64,000 nt of DNA, from NCBI RefSeq assembly GCF_022809715.1, contig NZ_CP094460.1, forward strand, positions 2,046,001 through 2,110,000, read 5' to 3'. The notes beneath the pieces are model-generated. The model was not told where the DNA came from, did not search any database, and saw nothing but the letters and a program-made list of their open reading frames with translations. Shown here in pieces: positions 54,550 to 63,897 of the stretch. The stretch's first letter is position 1. The number at the start of each line of letters is the position of its first letter. The DNA comes from Burkholderia pyrrocinia (GTDB lineage Bacteria; Pseudomonadota; Gammaproteobacteria; Burkholderiales; Burkholderiaceae). Both the position numbers and the translations under genes were made by a program.

Positions 54550-55194
54550 ATGAGCGCCCCCGACACCGCCCGGCCCGCCGCCCGACTGCTGCTCGTCGAC
54601 GATCACCCGCTCGTGCGCGACGGCTTGCGGATGCGGCTCGAAGCGGCCGACCTGTCCGTGGTCGGCGAGGCCGGCAACGCCGACGAGGCGCTCGCGCTCG
54701 CCGCGTCGCTCGAACCCGATCTCGCGCTGATGGACGTCGGCATGAACGGGATGAACGGCATCACGCTCGCGGGCGTGTTCCACGAGCGCTTTCCCGGCAT
54801 CCGCGTGCTGATGCTGTCGATGCACGACAACCTCGAATACGTGACGCAGGCCGTGCGTGCCGGCGCGAGCGGCTACCTGCTGAAGGATTCGCCCGCGAGC
54901 GAGATCGTCCGCGCGATCGGCGCGGTGCTGGCCGGGCAGACGTTCTTCAGCGAAGGGCTCGCCGCGCGGATGATCCACGCGAGCGCGACCGCGTCGCCGC
55001 TCGATCGCCTGACGCCGCGCGAACGCGACATTCTCGATGCGCTGGCCGAGGGACTGTCGAGCAAGCAGATCGCGCAGCAGACGGGGCTGTCGGTGCGCAC
55101 GGTCGAAACGCACCGGCTCAATCTGAAGCGCAAGCTCGAGATCGAAGGGCAGGCCGAGCTGATCAAGTTCGCGGTCGAGCATCGGCGGCGGTAG
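54550..55194 (+). CDS. LuxR/NarL-type response regulator
   Basis: The 214-residue protein has a receiver domain with acidic pair LLVDDHP, phospho-accepting Asp in LALMDVGMNGMNG near residue 60 and the conserved Lys in YLLKDSPAS near 112, and a LuxR helix-turn-helix LTPRERDILDALAEGLSSKQIAQQTGLSVRTVETHRLNLKRKL near 155-197. It is the cognate partner of the preceding kinase. Target genes are not evident. Confidence 0.93.
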   Translation: MSAPDTARPAARLLLVDDHPLVRDGLRMRLEAADLSVVGEAGNADEALALAASLEPDLALMDVGMNGMNGITLAGVFHERFPGIRVLMLSMHDNLEYVTQAVRAGASGYLLKDSPASEIVRAIGAVLAGQTFFSEGLAARMIHASATASPLDRLTPRERDILDALAEGLSSKQIAQQTGLSVRTVETHRLNLKRKLEIEGQAELIKFAVEHRRR

Positions 55195-55224
55195 GGTAGC
55201 GCGACACCGCGATCCGCAACGAAA

Positions 55225-55246
55225 AAGGGCGCCCGAGGGCGCCCTT
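55225..55246. terminator. Bidirectional terminator between response regulator and hpnM
   Basis: AAGGGCGCCC and GGGCGCCCTT form a 10-bp stem with a minimal loop. Five A precede it, giving a U run for the minus strand, so it best serves hpnM and may also serve the response regulator gene. Confidence 0.8.
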
Positions 55247-55279
55247 CATGCATCCGGACTGCGGACCGCGCAGCGGCCG

Positions 55280-55876
55280 TCAGTTCGTCCGCGAATTGTG
55301 CTTCTGCAGATACGCGATCAGCCCGTCGATCCCGCCCGACGCGAGCTGGCTCTTGAACTGGCCCTGGTAGACCTGGATCAGCCACGCGCCCGACATGTCG
55401 ATGTCGTAGATCTTCCAGTCGTTGCCGACCTTGCCGAGCCGATAGCCGACCGACTGGCTGTCGCCCGGCGTCGTCACCGTCGACTGCACGAGCGCGTCGG
55501 CGCCCGACGCGCCGCCGGCCTTGAACGAGAACTTCGCGTCCTGGCTGCCGAGCTGCGCGAGCGACGCAGCGTAGGTGCGCGTCATCAGCAGCCTGAACTG
55601 CTTGTACAGCTCCTGCTGCTGTTGCGGCGTCGCCTGCTTCCATGCGTCGCCGACGGCGATGCGGGTCGTGCGCTCGAAGTTGGTCGCGGGCAGGAAGCGC
55701 TGCTCGACGACCTGCGTGACCTTCGCCATGTCGCCGCCGCGTGCGGCCGGATCGGCCTTCATCGCGGTAACGGTGCCCTCGACCGCATTGCGGACGATAT
55801 CGACCGGCGCGCTCTGCGCGAAAGCGGAAACCGACACGGCGGCGGCCGCGACGAAAGCAAACAGATGACGTTTCAT
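55280..55876 (-). CDS. hpnM: MlaC/Ttg2D-type periplasmic lipid-binding protein, hopanoid-associated HpnM
   Basis: The 198-residue precursor has a Sec signal peptide (MKRHLFAFVAAAAVSVSAFAQ) and a Tol_Tol_Ttg2 domain: VEGTVTAMKADP, RFLPATNFERTTRIAVGDAWKQATPQQQQELYKQFR and the C-terminal GNDWKIYDIDMSGAWLIQVYQGQF. MlaC proteins carry phospholipids across the periplasm. The divergent hpnN-mlaA genes and the hopanoid operon downstream identify it as HpnM. The ATG at 55876 is preferred as it starts the signal peptide. A -10 element TATACT (55942-55937) lies upstream. Confidence 0.86.
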   Translation of the reverse strand: MKRHLFAFVAAAAVSVSAFAQSAPVDIVRNAVEGTVTAMKADPAARGGDMAKVTQVVEQRFLPATNFERTTRIAVGDAWKQATPQQQQELYKQFRLLMTRTYAASLAQLGSQDAKFSFKAGGASGADALVQSTVTTPGDSQSVGYRLGKVGNDWKIYDIDMSGAWLIQVYQGQFKSQLASGGIDGLIAYLQKHNSRTN

Positions 55877-56195
55877 ACGATTATTCGCACTCGATGGGAA
55901 AAAACGACCGGCTCCTTGCATCGGCCGGTGCAGCAAAGTATACCGGGCCTGACGCCCGGCTGCCGCGCCGTGACCGACTGTTACCTTTCAGCGGCATTTG
56001 TCACAGGCACGGGCAACAGGCGGCGCAGCACCGATTATGTAAATGCCTACCGACAAACCGGCCGGCCGCCCGCGCCGATTCCGCCGCCGCGAACAAATCT
56101 CCTTCCCGCCCCGAAACCCGCAACGTCACGTCAGTCGCCACGCCGCGCCGGTATACTTGGCTACTTTGCCCTTGCCAGCCGCTCCCCACCGCCAC
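55877..56195. promoter_or_regulatory. Divergent hpnM/hpnN promoter region
   Basis: TATACT occurs on the minus strand at 55942-55937 (towards hpnM) and on the plus strand at 56152-56157 (towards hpnN). Neither has a strong -35 box. No other feature is recognised in the region. Confidence 0.55.
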
Positions 56196-58829
56196 ATGGT
56201 GACAAATCTCATCGTCCGACTCGTTGCGTGGTCGGTGCGCCGTCCCGTCTGGGTCGTCGTCCTATCGCTCGTCATCGCTGTCCTCAGCGGTGTCTACGTC
56301 GCGCAGCATTTCAAGATCAACACCGACATCAGCAAGCTCGTCGATGCGGAACCGCAATGGGCTGCGCTCGGCCAGGCCGTCGATAAAGCGTTCCCGCAAC
56401 GCAACGGCACGATCCTCGCGGTCGTCGAAGCGCCCGCGCCCGAATTCGCGAATGCCGCCGCGCATGCGCTGACCGAAGCGCTGCAGAAGCAGGCCGAAGC
56501 CGGCCGCATCGGCCAGGTCGCCGAGCCCGGCGGCGGGCCGTTCTTCGAGCATAACGGGCTGCTGTTCCTGTCGCCGCAGGAAGTCTCCGATACGACGTCG
56601 CAGCTCGCGAGCGCGCGCCCGCTCGTCAACGAACTCGCGAAGAACCCGAGCCTCACCGGGCTCGCGACGACGCTGGCCACCACGCTCGGCCAGCCGCTCC
56701 TGACCGGCCAGGTGAAACTGCCGGCGATGGCGAAGCTGCTCGCGCGCAGCGCCGCGACGGTCGACGACGTGCTGGCCGGCAAGCCGGCCGCGTTCTCGTG
56801 GCGCGCGCTGGTCGACAGCGATTCGGCGCGGCAGCCCGCGCGTGCATTCGTCACCGTGCAGCCCGTGGTCAACTACGGCGCGCTGAAGGCCGGCGCGGAA
56901 ACCAGCCAGGTGATTCGCGAAGCTGCCCGTTCGCTCGACCTCGAAAAGCGCTACGGCGCGGCCGTGCGCCTGACCGGCGAACAGCCGCTCGCCGACGACG
57001 AATTCGCATCGGTCGAGGACGGCGCGGCGCTCAACGGCGTGCTCACGCTGCTCGCCGTGCTCGTCATCCTGTGGCTTGCGCTGCGCTCGAAGCGGATGAT
57101 CGGCTCGGTGCTCGTCACGCTGTTCGTCGGCCTCGTCGTAACCGCCGCGCTCGGCCTCGCGATGGTCGGCTCGCTGAACATGATCTCGGTCGCGTTCATG
57201 GTGCTGTTCGTCGGCCTCGGCGTCGATTTCTCGATCCAGTACGGCGTGAAGTACCGCGAGGAACGCTTCCGCGACCAGCGCATCGATCACGCGCTGATCG
57301 GCGCCGCGCACTCGATGGGCATGCCGCTCGCGCTGGCCACGGCGGCCGTCGCGGCGAGCTTCTTCTCGTTCATCCCCACCGCCTATCGCGGCGTGTCCGA
57401 ACTCGGCCTGATCGCGGGCGTCGGGATGTTCGTCGCACTGCTGACCACGCTCACGCTGCTGCCCGCGCTGCTGCGCCTGTTCGCGCCGCCGGGCGAATCG
57501 AAGACGCCGGGCTTCCCGTGGCTCGCGCCGGTCGACGATTTCCTCGATCGCCATCGCAAGCCGATCCTGATCGGCACGCTCGCGGTCGTGATCGGCGCGC
57601 TGCCGCTGCTCGCGTTCCTGCGCTTCGACTTCAACCCGCTGCACCTGAAGGATCCGAACAGCGAATCGATGGCGACGCTGCTCGCGCTGAAGGATTCGCC
57701 CGAAGCGGCCGTCAACGACGTCACGCTGCTCGCGCCGTCGCTCGCCGAAGCCGATGCGGCCGCGAAGCGTCTCGACGCGCTGCCCGAAGTCCGCCGCACC
57801 ACCACGCTGTCGACCTTCATTCCCGCCGACCAGCCGGCCAAGCGCGCAGCGATCGCCGCGGCCGCGAGCGACCTGCTGCCTGCGCTGACGCAGCCGGCCG
57901 CGCCGCCCGCGACCGACGCGCAGCGCGTCGCCGCGCTCAAGCGCGTGTCGGATCTGCTCGGCTATGCGGCGGAAGATCACCCGGGCCCGGGCGCGGCCGC
58001 CGCGCAACACCTGTCCGCGTCGCTCGCGAAGCTTGCCGCCGCCGACAGCGCGACGCGCGACCGCGCCGAGCGCGCATTCTCCGATACGCTGCGCATCGCG
58101 CTGAACCAGCTCGCCGCGCTGCTGCAGCCGCAGGACATCACGCGCGAATCACTGCCGCCGCCGCTCGTGCGCGACTGGGTCGCGCCGGACGGCCACGCGC
58201 TCGTGCAGATCTCGCCGAAGGTGCCGAAGGGCGTCGACCCGAACGACGACACGATGCTGCGCCGTTTCGCGCAGACCGTGAAGGCCGCGGAACCGGGCGC
58301 GACCGGCGGGCCGATCTCGATCCTGCATTCGGCCGACACGATCATCAACGCGTTCCTGCATGCGGCGCTGTGGTCGATCATTTCGATCACGATCCTGCTG
58401 TGGGTCACGCTGCGCCGCTTCGGCGACGTGCTGCGCACGCTGGTGCCGCTGCTCGTGTCGGGTGTCGTGACGCTCGAGATGTGCGTCGTGCTCGGCATGT
58501 CGCTCAACTTCGCGAACATCATCGCGCTGCCGCTGATGCTCGGCGTCGGCGTCGCGTTCAAGGTGTATTTCGTGATGGCGTGGCGCGCGGGGCAGACGGG
58601 ATTGCTGCACTCGAGCCTCACGCATGCGGTGCTGTTCAGCGCCGCGACGACGGCGACCGCATTCGGCAGCCTGTGGCTGTCGCACCACCCGGGCACGTCG
58701 AGCATGGGCAAGCTGCTCGCGCTGGCACTGACCTGCACGCTGATCGGCGCCGTGGTGTTCCAGCCCGTCCTGATGGGCAAACCGCGCGTCAAACGCGCCA
58801 AGAACCAATCGCAAGGAATCAATGAATAA
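56196..58829 (+). CDS. hpnN: Hopanoid-associated RND transporter HpnN
   Basis: The 877-residue protein has RND/MMPL architecture: a first helix ([23 protein letters not shown]) followed by [12 protein letters not shown], two large periplasmic loops and two six-helix bundles starting near 285 and 725. [17 protein letters not shown] near 340 and the last bundle ([32 protein letters not shown]) are the sterol-sensing-like segments. HpnN moves hopanoids from inner to outer membrane in Rhodopseudomonas. The ATG at 56196 has no clear Shine-Dalgarno. Its 3' end overlaps mlaA by eight bases, so the two are coupled. Confidence 0.9.
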   Translation: MVTNLIVRLVAWSVRRPVWVVVLSLVIAVLSGVYVAQHFKINTDISKLVDAEPQWAALGQAVDKAFPQRNGTILAVVEAPAPEFANAAAHALTEALQKQAEAGRIGQVAEPGGGPFFEHNGLLFLSPQEVSDTTSQLASARPLVNELAKNPSLTGLATTLATTLGQPLLTGQVKLPAMAKLLARSAATVDDVLAGKPAAFSWRALVDSDSARQPARAFVTVQPVVNYGALKAGAETSQVIREAARSLDLEKRYGAAVRLTGEQPLADDEFASVEDGAALNGVLTLLAVLVILWLALRSKRMIGSVLVTLFVGLVVTAALGLAMVGSLNMISVAFMVLFVGLGVDFSIQYGVKYREERFRDQRIDHALIGAAHSMGMPLALATAAVAASFFSFIPTAYRGVSELGLIAGVGMFVALLTTLTLLPALLRLFAPPGESKTPGFPWLAPVDDFLDRHRKPILIGTLAVVIGALPLLAFLRFDFNPLHLKDPNSESMATLLALKDSPEAAVNDVTLLAPSLAEADAAAKRLDALPEVRRTTTLSTFIPADQPAKRAAIAAAASDLLPALTQPAAPPATDAQRVAALKRVSDLLGYAAEDHPGPGAAAAQHLSASLAKLAAADSATRDRAERAFSDTLRIALNQLAALLQPQDITRESLPPPLVRDWVAPDGHALVQISPKVPKGVDPNDDTMLRRFAQTVKAAEPGATGGPISILHSADTIINAFLHAALWSIISITILLWVTLRRFGDVLRTLVPLLVSGVVTLEMCVVLGMSLNFANIIALPLMLGVGVAFKVYFVMAWRAGQTGLLHSSLTHAVLFSAATTATAFGSLWLSHHPGTSSMGKLLALALTCTLIGAVVFQPVLMGKPRVKRAKNQSQGINE

Positions 58830-59823
58830 GGTGCGAATCATCGCGGCGACCGTCGCCGCCAGCGCGATGCTGACCGGCTGCGCGACGGGACCGAACCGCA
58901 ATCCCAACGACCCGTTCGAGCCGATGAACCGGACGATGTACAAGATCAACGACACCGTCGATTCCAACATCGCCGTGCCGATCGCGAAGGGTTACCAGAA
59001 GATCACGCCGACGCCCGTGCGCACCGCGATCAGCAACTTCTTCTCGAACCTCGGCGATCTCGGCAACATGGCGAACAACCTGCTGCAGTTGCGCATCACT
59101 GATGCGACGCAGGATCTGATGCGCGTGACGATGAACTCGCTGTTCGGCGTCGCCGGCCTGATCGACATCGCGACGCCGGCCGGGCTGCCGAAGCATCACC
59201 AGGATTTCGGCCTGACGCTCGCGCGCTGGGGCGTGCCGTCCGGCCCGTACCTCGTGCTGCCCGTGTTCGGGCCGAGCACGATCCGCGACGGCGTCGGCCG
59301 TGCGGTGGACGTGCGCTTCAACCTGCTCAACTACATCGAGCCGGCCGCGCGCAACCCGATGTACATCGCGCAGTTCATCAGCGCGCGTTCGGACCTGCTC
59401 GGCGCGACCGACCTGCTGAAGCAGGCCGCGCTCGATCCGTATTCGTTCGTGCGCGACGCGTACCTGCAGCAGCGCAAGTCGCTGACGTATCGCAGCCAGT
59501 CGTCGTCGGCCACACTGCCGAACTACAGCGAGCCGGGCGAATCGGGCGCCGTGCCGGCCGCGACGCCGGCCGTGCCGGGGCTGCCGAACTACGAGGATCC
59601 GGGCGCATCGGATGGCGCATCGGGCGCCGCGCCGAACAACGCGCCGGCCGCGCCGGGGTTGCCGCAGTACGACGATCCGGGTGCGGACAATGCGATGCCC
59701 GCGAGTGCACCTGCTGCGGCGCCGGCAGCGGCATCGTCGAGCTCCGCGTCGACGCCGGCGCCGGCCGCCGACGTCACGCCGGCCGCGCCGGCAATGCCCG
59801 CGAGCAGTCCGGCCGCGCAGTAA
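58822..59823 (+). CDS. mlaA: MlaA/VacJ family outer-membrane lipoprotein
   Basis: The 333-residue precursor has a lipoprotein signal ([13 protein letters not shown]) and the MlaA domain: [66 protein letters not shown] and [14 protein letters not shown]. MlaA removes phospholipids from the outer leaflet and feeds them to MlaC. The last 100 residues are an Ala/Pro/Ser-rich tail with three LPxYxxPG repeats, not usual in E. coli MlaA. It overlaps hpnN by eight bases (ATGAATAA). Confidence 0.9.
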   Translation: MNKVRIIAATVAASAMLTGCATGPNRNPNDPFEPMNRTMYKINDTVDSNIAVPIAKGYQKITPTPVRTAISNFFSNLGDLGNMANNLLQLRITDATQDLMRVTMNSLFGVAGLIDIATPAGLPKHHQDFGLTLARWGVPSGPYLVLPVFGPSTIRDGVGRAVDVRFNLLNYIEPAARNPMYIAQFISARSDLLGATDLLKQAALDPYSFVRDAYLQQRKSLTYRSQSSSATLPNYSEPGESGAVPAATPAVPGLPNYEDPGASDGASGAAPNNAPAAPGLPQYDDPGADNAMPASAPAAAPAAASSSSASTPAPAADVTPAAPAMPASSPAAQ

Positions 59824-59850
59824 CGCTGCAACGGCGACCGCCGCAAAGAC

Positions 59851-59883
59851 AAAGGGCGCTGCATCATGCAGCGCCCTTTTTTT
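59851..59883. terminator. Rho-independent terminator of hpnN-mlaA
   Basis: AAAGGGCGCTGCAT and its complement form a 14-bp perfect stem with a one-base centre, followed by T9 on the plus strand. The A-rich left side may also end hpnG transcripts on the minus strand. Confidence 0.93.
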
Positions 59884-59934
59884 GTTCGCTAAAAACGAGA
59901 GAGAGAAGGGAAAGAGAAATGCGGCGCGCGCCGC

Positions 59935-60642
59935 TCAGACGATCCGCATCGCACCCGCACGCTCGAATGCGTGCCGCGCCTGGATCAGCGTCGTGCGCGC
60001 CGCACGCGCATCGCTCGCAACCTGCAGCAGCGGGCCGAGCTGCGACGGCTGCTTCAGCAATTCGCGCAGGATCGGCAGGATCGCCGTGCTGCCGTCGTCG
60101 CGCAGGCCGGCCGTCGCCGCGCTCGGCAGCGTGCGCCACGCCGGATCGACAATCGCGCGGCACACCGCGAACGGCACGCCGCGCGCAGCCGCGAAGGCCG
60201 CCGCGATGTGCGACTCCATGTCGACCGCGAGCGCGCCCTTCGCATGGTGCAGCGACGCCTTTTCCTGTGCGCTGACGACCGGCGCGCCGACGGCCGCGAT
60301 CGTGCCGCGCGTGACGCGCGCCCATACCGGCGTGTCGTGCAGCGCGGCGACGAGCCGCGCGCTCCAGCCCGCATCGGTCTCGACGCGGCCGAACGGCCCG
60401 TCGATCGCATTCGCGATCACGAGCGCGCCGGGTTCCAGGTCGGGCGCAAGCCCGCCCGCCGTGCCGAAACTCACGATGCCCGCGCAACCGTGCGCGGTCG
60501 CGTCGGCCAGCGCGCGCTCGAGCCGGTCGGCCCGCGCGGCGAACACGGCCTCTACGCCGTCGCCGCGCGCGATGCGTGCCTCGAACGCCATCCCCGTCAC
60601 CGCGATGACGGGCAATGCGCCGTTGTGCCGTGATGCGCCCAC
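59935..60642 (-). CDS. hpnG: Adenosylhopane nucleosidase HpnG
   Basis: The 235-residue protein has a nucleoside-phosphorylase fold: VIAVTGMAFEARIA at the start, VSFGTAGGLAPDLEPGALVIANAI near 60-80 and AVDMESHIAAAFAAARGVPFAVCRAIVDPA near 135 with the purine-binding Glu in DMES. HpnG releases adenine from adenosylhopane on the way to bacteriohopanetetrol. The start is GTG at 60642, three bases after the shc stop, so translation is coupled. It is the last gene of the hpn operon here. Confidence 0.88.
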   Translation of the reverse strand: MGASRHNGALPVIAVTGMAFEARIARGDGVEAVFAARADRLERALADATAHGCAGIVSFGTAGGLAPDLEPGALVIANAIDGPFGRVETDAGWSARLVAALHDTPVWARVTRGTIAAVGAPVVSAQEKASLHHAKGALAVDMESHIAAAFAAARGVPFAVCRAIVDPAWRTLPSAATAGLRDDGSTAILPILRELLKQPSQLGPLLQVASDARAARTTLIQARHAFERAGAMRIV

Positions 60643-60645
60643 GCG

Positions 60646-62619
60646 TTACATCCCGACCGTGACGCGCGTCGCGTTGTCGCGCTTCAGGTTGCGGTAGCGC
60701 GCAAGCGCCCACAGCGGGAAGAACTTGCGATAGCCGTGGTAGCGCAGGTAGAACACGCGCGGGAAGCCGGTCGCCGTGAAGCGCGTCTCGTCCCACAGAC
60801 CCTCTTCGTTCTGCTCGGCGATCAGGTAGTCGACGCCGCGCGCAACGGCCGGGTTGTTCACCTCGCCGGCCGCCATCAGGCCGAGCAGCGCCCAGGCCGT
60901 CTGCGACGCCGTGCTCGGCGCCTGCTCGAAACCGCGGTAGTTCAGTTTGTAGCTGTCGCCGTCCTCGCCCCAGCCGCCGTCCTTGTTCTGGATCGACAGC
61001 AGCCACTGCGCGCCGCGCTTCATGCGCGGATCTTCCGGCCCGAGGCCGGCCGCGTTCAGCGAGCACAGCGCGGTCCACGTGCCGTACACGTAGTTCATCC
61101 CCCAGCGGCCGTACCAGCTGCCGTCCGGCTCCTGCTCCTTCAGCATGTAGTCGAGCGCGCGGCGGGCCGGCTCGCTGTTCGCGGCCGTCTCGCCGAGCTG
61201 CGACAGCATCGACAGGCAGCGGCCCGACACATCGGAGGTCGGCGGGTCGAGCAGCGCGCCGTGATCGGAGAACGGGATGTTGTTCAGGTAGTACTGCGTG
61301 TTTTCCGGCTCGAACGCGCCCCAGCCGCCGTCGCTGCTCTGCATTCCGACGACCCATTCGCGTGCGCGCGCCATCGATTCGCGGTACGCGTCCGACTGCC
61401 TGAGCTTCTGCGCGCGGTCCATCGCCATCACGACCACGGCCGTATCGTCGACGTCCGGGTAGTGAGCGTTCGCGTACTGGAATGCCCAGCCGCCGGGCCG
61501 CACGTTCGGGCGGCGCGAGATCCAGTCGCCGCGCACGTCGAGGATCTGCAGCGGACGCAGCCAGTCGAGGCCGCGCAGCACGGCTTCCTCGGCGCGCGCA
61601 TCGCCGGTTTCGAGCAGCGCGTGCGCCGCGAGCGACGTGTCCCACACCGGCGACAGGCACGGCTGGCAATACGCTTCGTCCTCCTGCACGACGAGCAGCT
61701 TGTCGAGCGCCTTGCGCGCGATCGCGCGATTCGGATGATCCTCCGCGTAGCCGAGCACGTCGTACATCATCACTGCGTTGGCCATCGCCGGATAGATCGC
61801 GCCGAGGCCGTCCTCGCCGTTCAGGCGCTCGTCGACGAACGACACGGCCTGGCGGATCGCGCGTTCGCGCGTATAGCTCGGGAACAGGCCGTCGACCGCG
61901 CGCAGCGCATGGTCGACCACGCGGAAGAACGCGAACCAGCCGGCGCTCTGATGGCCCTGGCGCGGCAGCAGCCCGGCGTTGACGGGCGGATCGATGAACA
62001 GCTCGTCGATGCGCACGCCGCGCGGGTTCTTCGCGAGCGGGCGCTTCGCGTTCAGCACGAGCAGCGGCACGATCACGGTACGCGCCCAGTACGATACCTT
62101 CGACAGGTGGAACGGGAACCACTGCGGCAGCAGCATGATCTCGACCGGCATCATCGGCACCGCGCGCCACGGAATCGCGCCGTACAGCGCGAGCTGGATG
62201 CGCGTGAACACGTTCGACATCTCGGCGCCGCCCATCGCGTGGATCGCCTTGCGCGCGCGCTGCATGTGCTCGGCGTTCTCGTCGTCGCCGATCACCTTCA
62301 GCGCGAAATACGCCTTCACGCTCGCGCTGATGTTCGGCGCGCCGTCGGTAAACAGCGGCCAGCCGCCGTCCGCCTGCTGGATGCGGCGCAGATACCGGCC
62401 GATCTTCTGTTCGAGCTCGAGGTTCGGCGTCTCGCCGAGATAGTGGACGAGCAGCACGTATTCGGCGGGAATCGTCGAATCGGCTTCGAGTTCGTAGACC
62501 CAGTGTCCGTCCGGGTTCTGCGCGGCCAGCAGCGCGTCGGTCGCACGCGCGACGGCCGCGTCGACGCCGGCCGGCGCGATGCCGGCGGACAGGGTAGCCA
62601 TTTCGGTGAGATCGTTCAT
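60646..62619 (-). CDS. shc: Squalene-hopene cyclase
   Basis: The 657-residue protein is a class-II triterpene cyclase. The proton-donating DxDD motif is DVDDTAV near residue 390, and QW repeats recur (QQADGGWPLF, QSSDGGWGAFEPEN, QEPDGSWYGRWG, QNKDGGWGEDGDSY, QNEEGLWDE). It folds squalene to hopene at the inner membrane. GAGGG lies five bases before the ATG at 62619. It follows hpnE by eleven bases and is the core step of hopanoid synthesis. Confidence 0.96.
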   Translation of the reverse strand: MNDLTEMATLSAGIAPAGVDAAVARATDALLAAQNPDGHWVYELEADSTIPAEYVLLVHYLGETPNLELEQKIGRYLRRIQQADGGWPLFTDGAPNISASVKAYFALKVIGDDENAEHMQRARKAIHAMGGAEMSNVFTRIQLALYGAIPWRAVPMMPVEIMLLPQWFPFHLSKVSYWARTVIVPLLVLNAKRPLAKNPRGVRIDELFIDPPVNAGLLPRQGHQSAGWFAFFRVVDHALRAVDGLFPSYTRERAIRQAVSFVDERLNGEDGLGAIYPAMANAVMMYDVLGYAEDHPNRAIARKALDKLLVVQEDEAYCQPCLSPVWDTSLAAHALLETGDARAEEAVLRGLDWLRPLQILDVRGDWISRRPNVRPGGWAFQYANAHYPDVDDTAVVVMAMDRAQKLRQSDAYRESMARAREWVVGMQSSDGGWGAFEPENTQYYLNNIPFSDHGALLDPPTSDVSGRCLSMLSQLGETAANSEPARRALDYMLKEQEPDGSWYGRWGMNYVYGTWTALCSLNAAGLGPEDPRMKRGAQWLLSIQNKDGGWGEDGDSYKLNYRGFEQAPSTASQTAWALLGLMAAGEVNNPAVARGVDYLIAEQNEEGLWDETRFTATGFPRVFYLRYHGYRKFFPLWALARYRNLKRDNATRVTVGM

Positions 62620-62630
62620 CGGTCCCTCTG

Positions 62631-63884
62631 TTATTGCGTCTGGAGCACGTCCGCGGCCAGTTGGCCGGAACGGATCGCGCCCTCGATCGTGGCGGGCAAG
62701 TCGGTGGCAATCCAGTCGCCCGCCAGCACAAGATTGGTCCAGCGCGTACGCACGGCCGGACGCTTCATTTCCTGCGACGGCACCGCCGCAAAGCCCGCGC
62801 GCGGCTCGACGACGAGCTGCCACGCGGGGATGGTTTCCGGGTTCGCGCCGGTCACGCGCGCGACGTCTTCCCAGATCCGCCGCGCAAGCGTGTCGTGCGG
62901 CATGTCGAGCCAGCGGCCCGCATCGCGGATCGTCGCCGCGAGCTGGCCGCCGCCGGCGCGCACCGCATCGACGACGCCGTTGACGACGGTCGTCTGCAGC
63001 GAGCTGCCGGCCGGCGGCTCGACCGCGAAATACGCGGTCACGACCGCGCTGAATGTATCCGGCGCGGTGAGTTCGGGCACGAGCGGCAGCGCGACCTCGG
63101 GCGGCACGGCCAGCACGACCGCGTCGCCCGGCGCGAGATCGACGCGCTCGCCGCCGATCACGGCCGCGTCGACCGCATTGCCGTGCGCGCCGAACTCGAA
63201 CGCGTCGAGCCGCGAGTTCAGCCGGATCTGCGCGCCGCCGTGCTGCAGCATCCGCAGCGCCGGTTCGACGAATGCGCTGCCGAGCCCGTGGCGCGCGACG
63301 AGCGGACGGCAGCCGGGGCCGCCCGCGGCAAACGTGCTGCACAGCACTGCGCGCGCGAGCTCGGCACTCGCGTGGCGCGGCTCGACGTTCAGTATCCCGA
63401 GCCAATACGGCCGCAGCCAACGATCCCACAGCACGCCGTCGCATCGCATCGTCTGTGCGAGCGAGCGGCCCGTGCGCGCGAACGCGAGCGGGGCGAGCGC
63501 GAGGTAGTCGAGCGGTGTCGTGCCCGGCGCGCGCGACGCGGCATCGAACAGCCACGACGGCCAGCGCCCGTTGCCGAAGCGCAGCGTCCAGCGCTGCTGC
63601 GACGCGACGTCGACGACCGGGAATTCAGGCAGCGCGGGCCCGACCAGCTGATCGGCCGCGCCGATCGCGCGCAGGTAGCGCTGCGTGGCCGCCTGCCCCG
63701 CGAAGACCACATGCAGCCCGCTGTCGAGCGTCGTGTTCAGCGTCCCGTCGAACCACGATCGGCAGCGGCCGCCCGCATGCGCGTGCGCATCGTGCAGCAC
63801 GATGTGCCGCCCTCGGCGTTGCAGCTCGACCGCGGCCGACAGGCCCGCGAGTCCGGCACCGATCACGTGGACGGTTCTGGGCAT
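62631..63884 (-). CDS. hpnE: Hydroxysqualene dehydroxylase HpnE
   Basis: The 417-residue protein is an FAD-dependent amine-oxidase/phytoene-desaturase-like enzyme. The dinucleotide motif VIGAGLAGLSAAVELQRRG is at residues 7-25, HAHAGGRCRSWFD near 35 and the C-terminal FAD contact LVLAGDWIATDLPATIEGAIRSG near 385. HpnE reduces hydroxysqualene to squalene, after HpnD and HpnC. It lies 13 bases after the hpnD stop and just before shc. Confidence 0.92.
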   Translation of the reverse strand: MPRTVHVIGAGLAGLSAAVELQRRGRHIVLHDAHAHAGGRCRSWFDGTLNTTLDSGLHVVFAGQAATQRYLRAIGAADQLVGPALPEFPVVDVASQQRWTLRFGNGRWPSWLFDAASRAPGTTPLDYLALAPLAFARTGRSLAQTMRCDGVLWDRWLRPYWLGILNVEPRHASAELARAVLCSTFAAGGPGCRPLVARHGLGSAFVEPALRMLQHGGAQIRLNSRLDAFEFGAHGNAVDAAVIGGERVDLAPGDAVVLAVPPEVALPLVPELTAPDTFSAVVTAYFAVEPPAGSSLQTTVVNGVVDAVRAGGGQLAATIRDAGRWLDMPHDTLARRIWEDVARVTGANPETIPAWQLVVEPRAGFAAVPSQEMKRPAVRTRWTNLVLAGDWIATDLPATIEGAIRSGQLAADVLQTQ

Positions 63885-63897
63885 CGACTCGGTCGAC

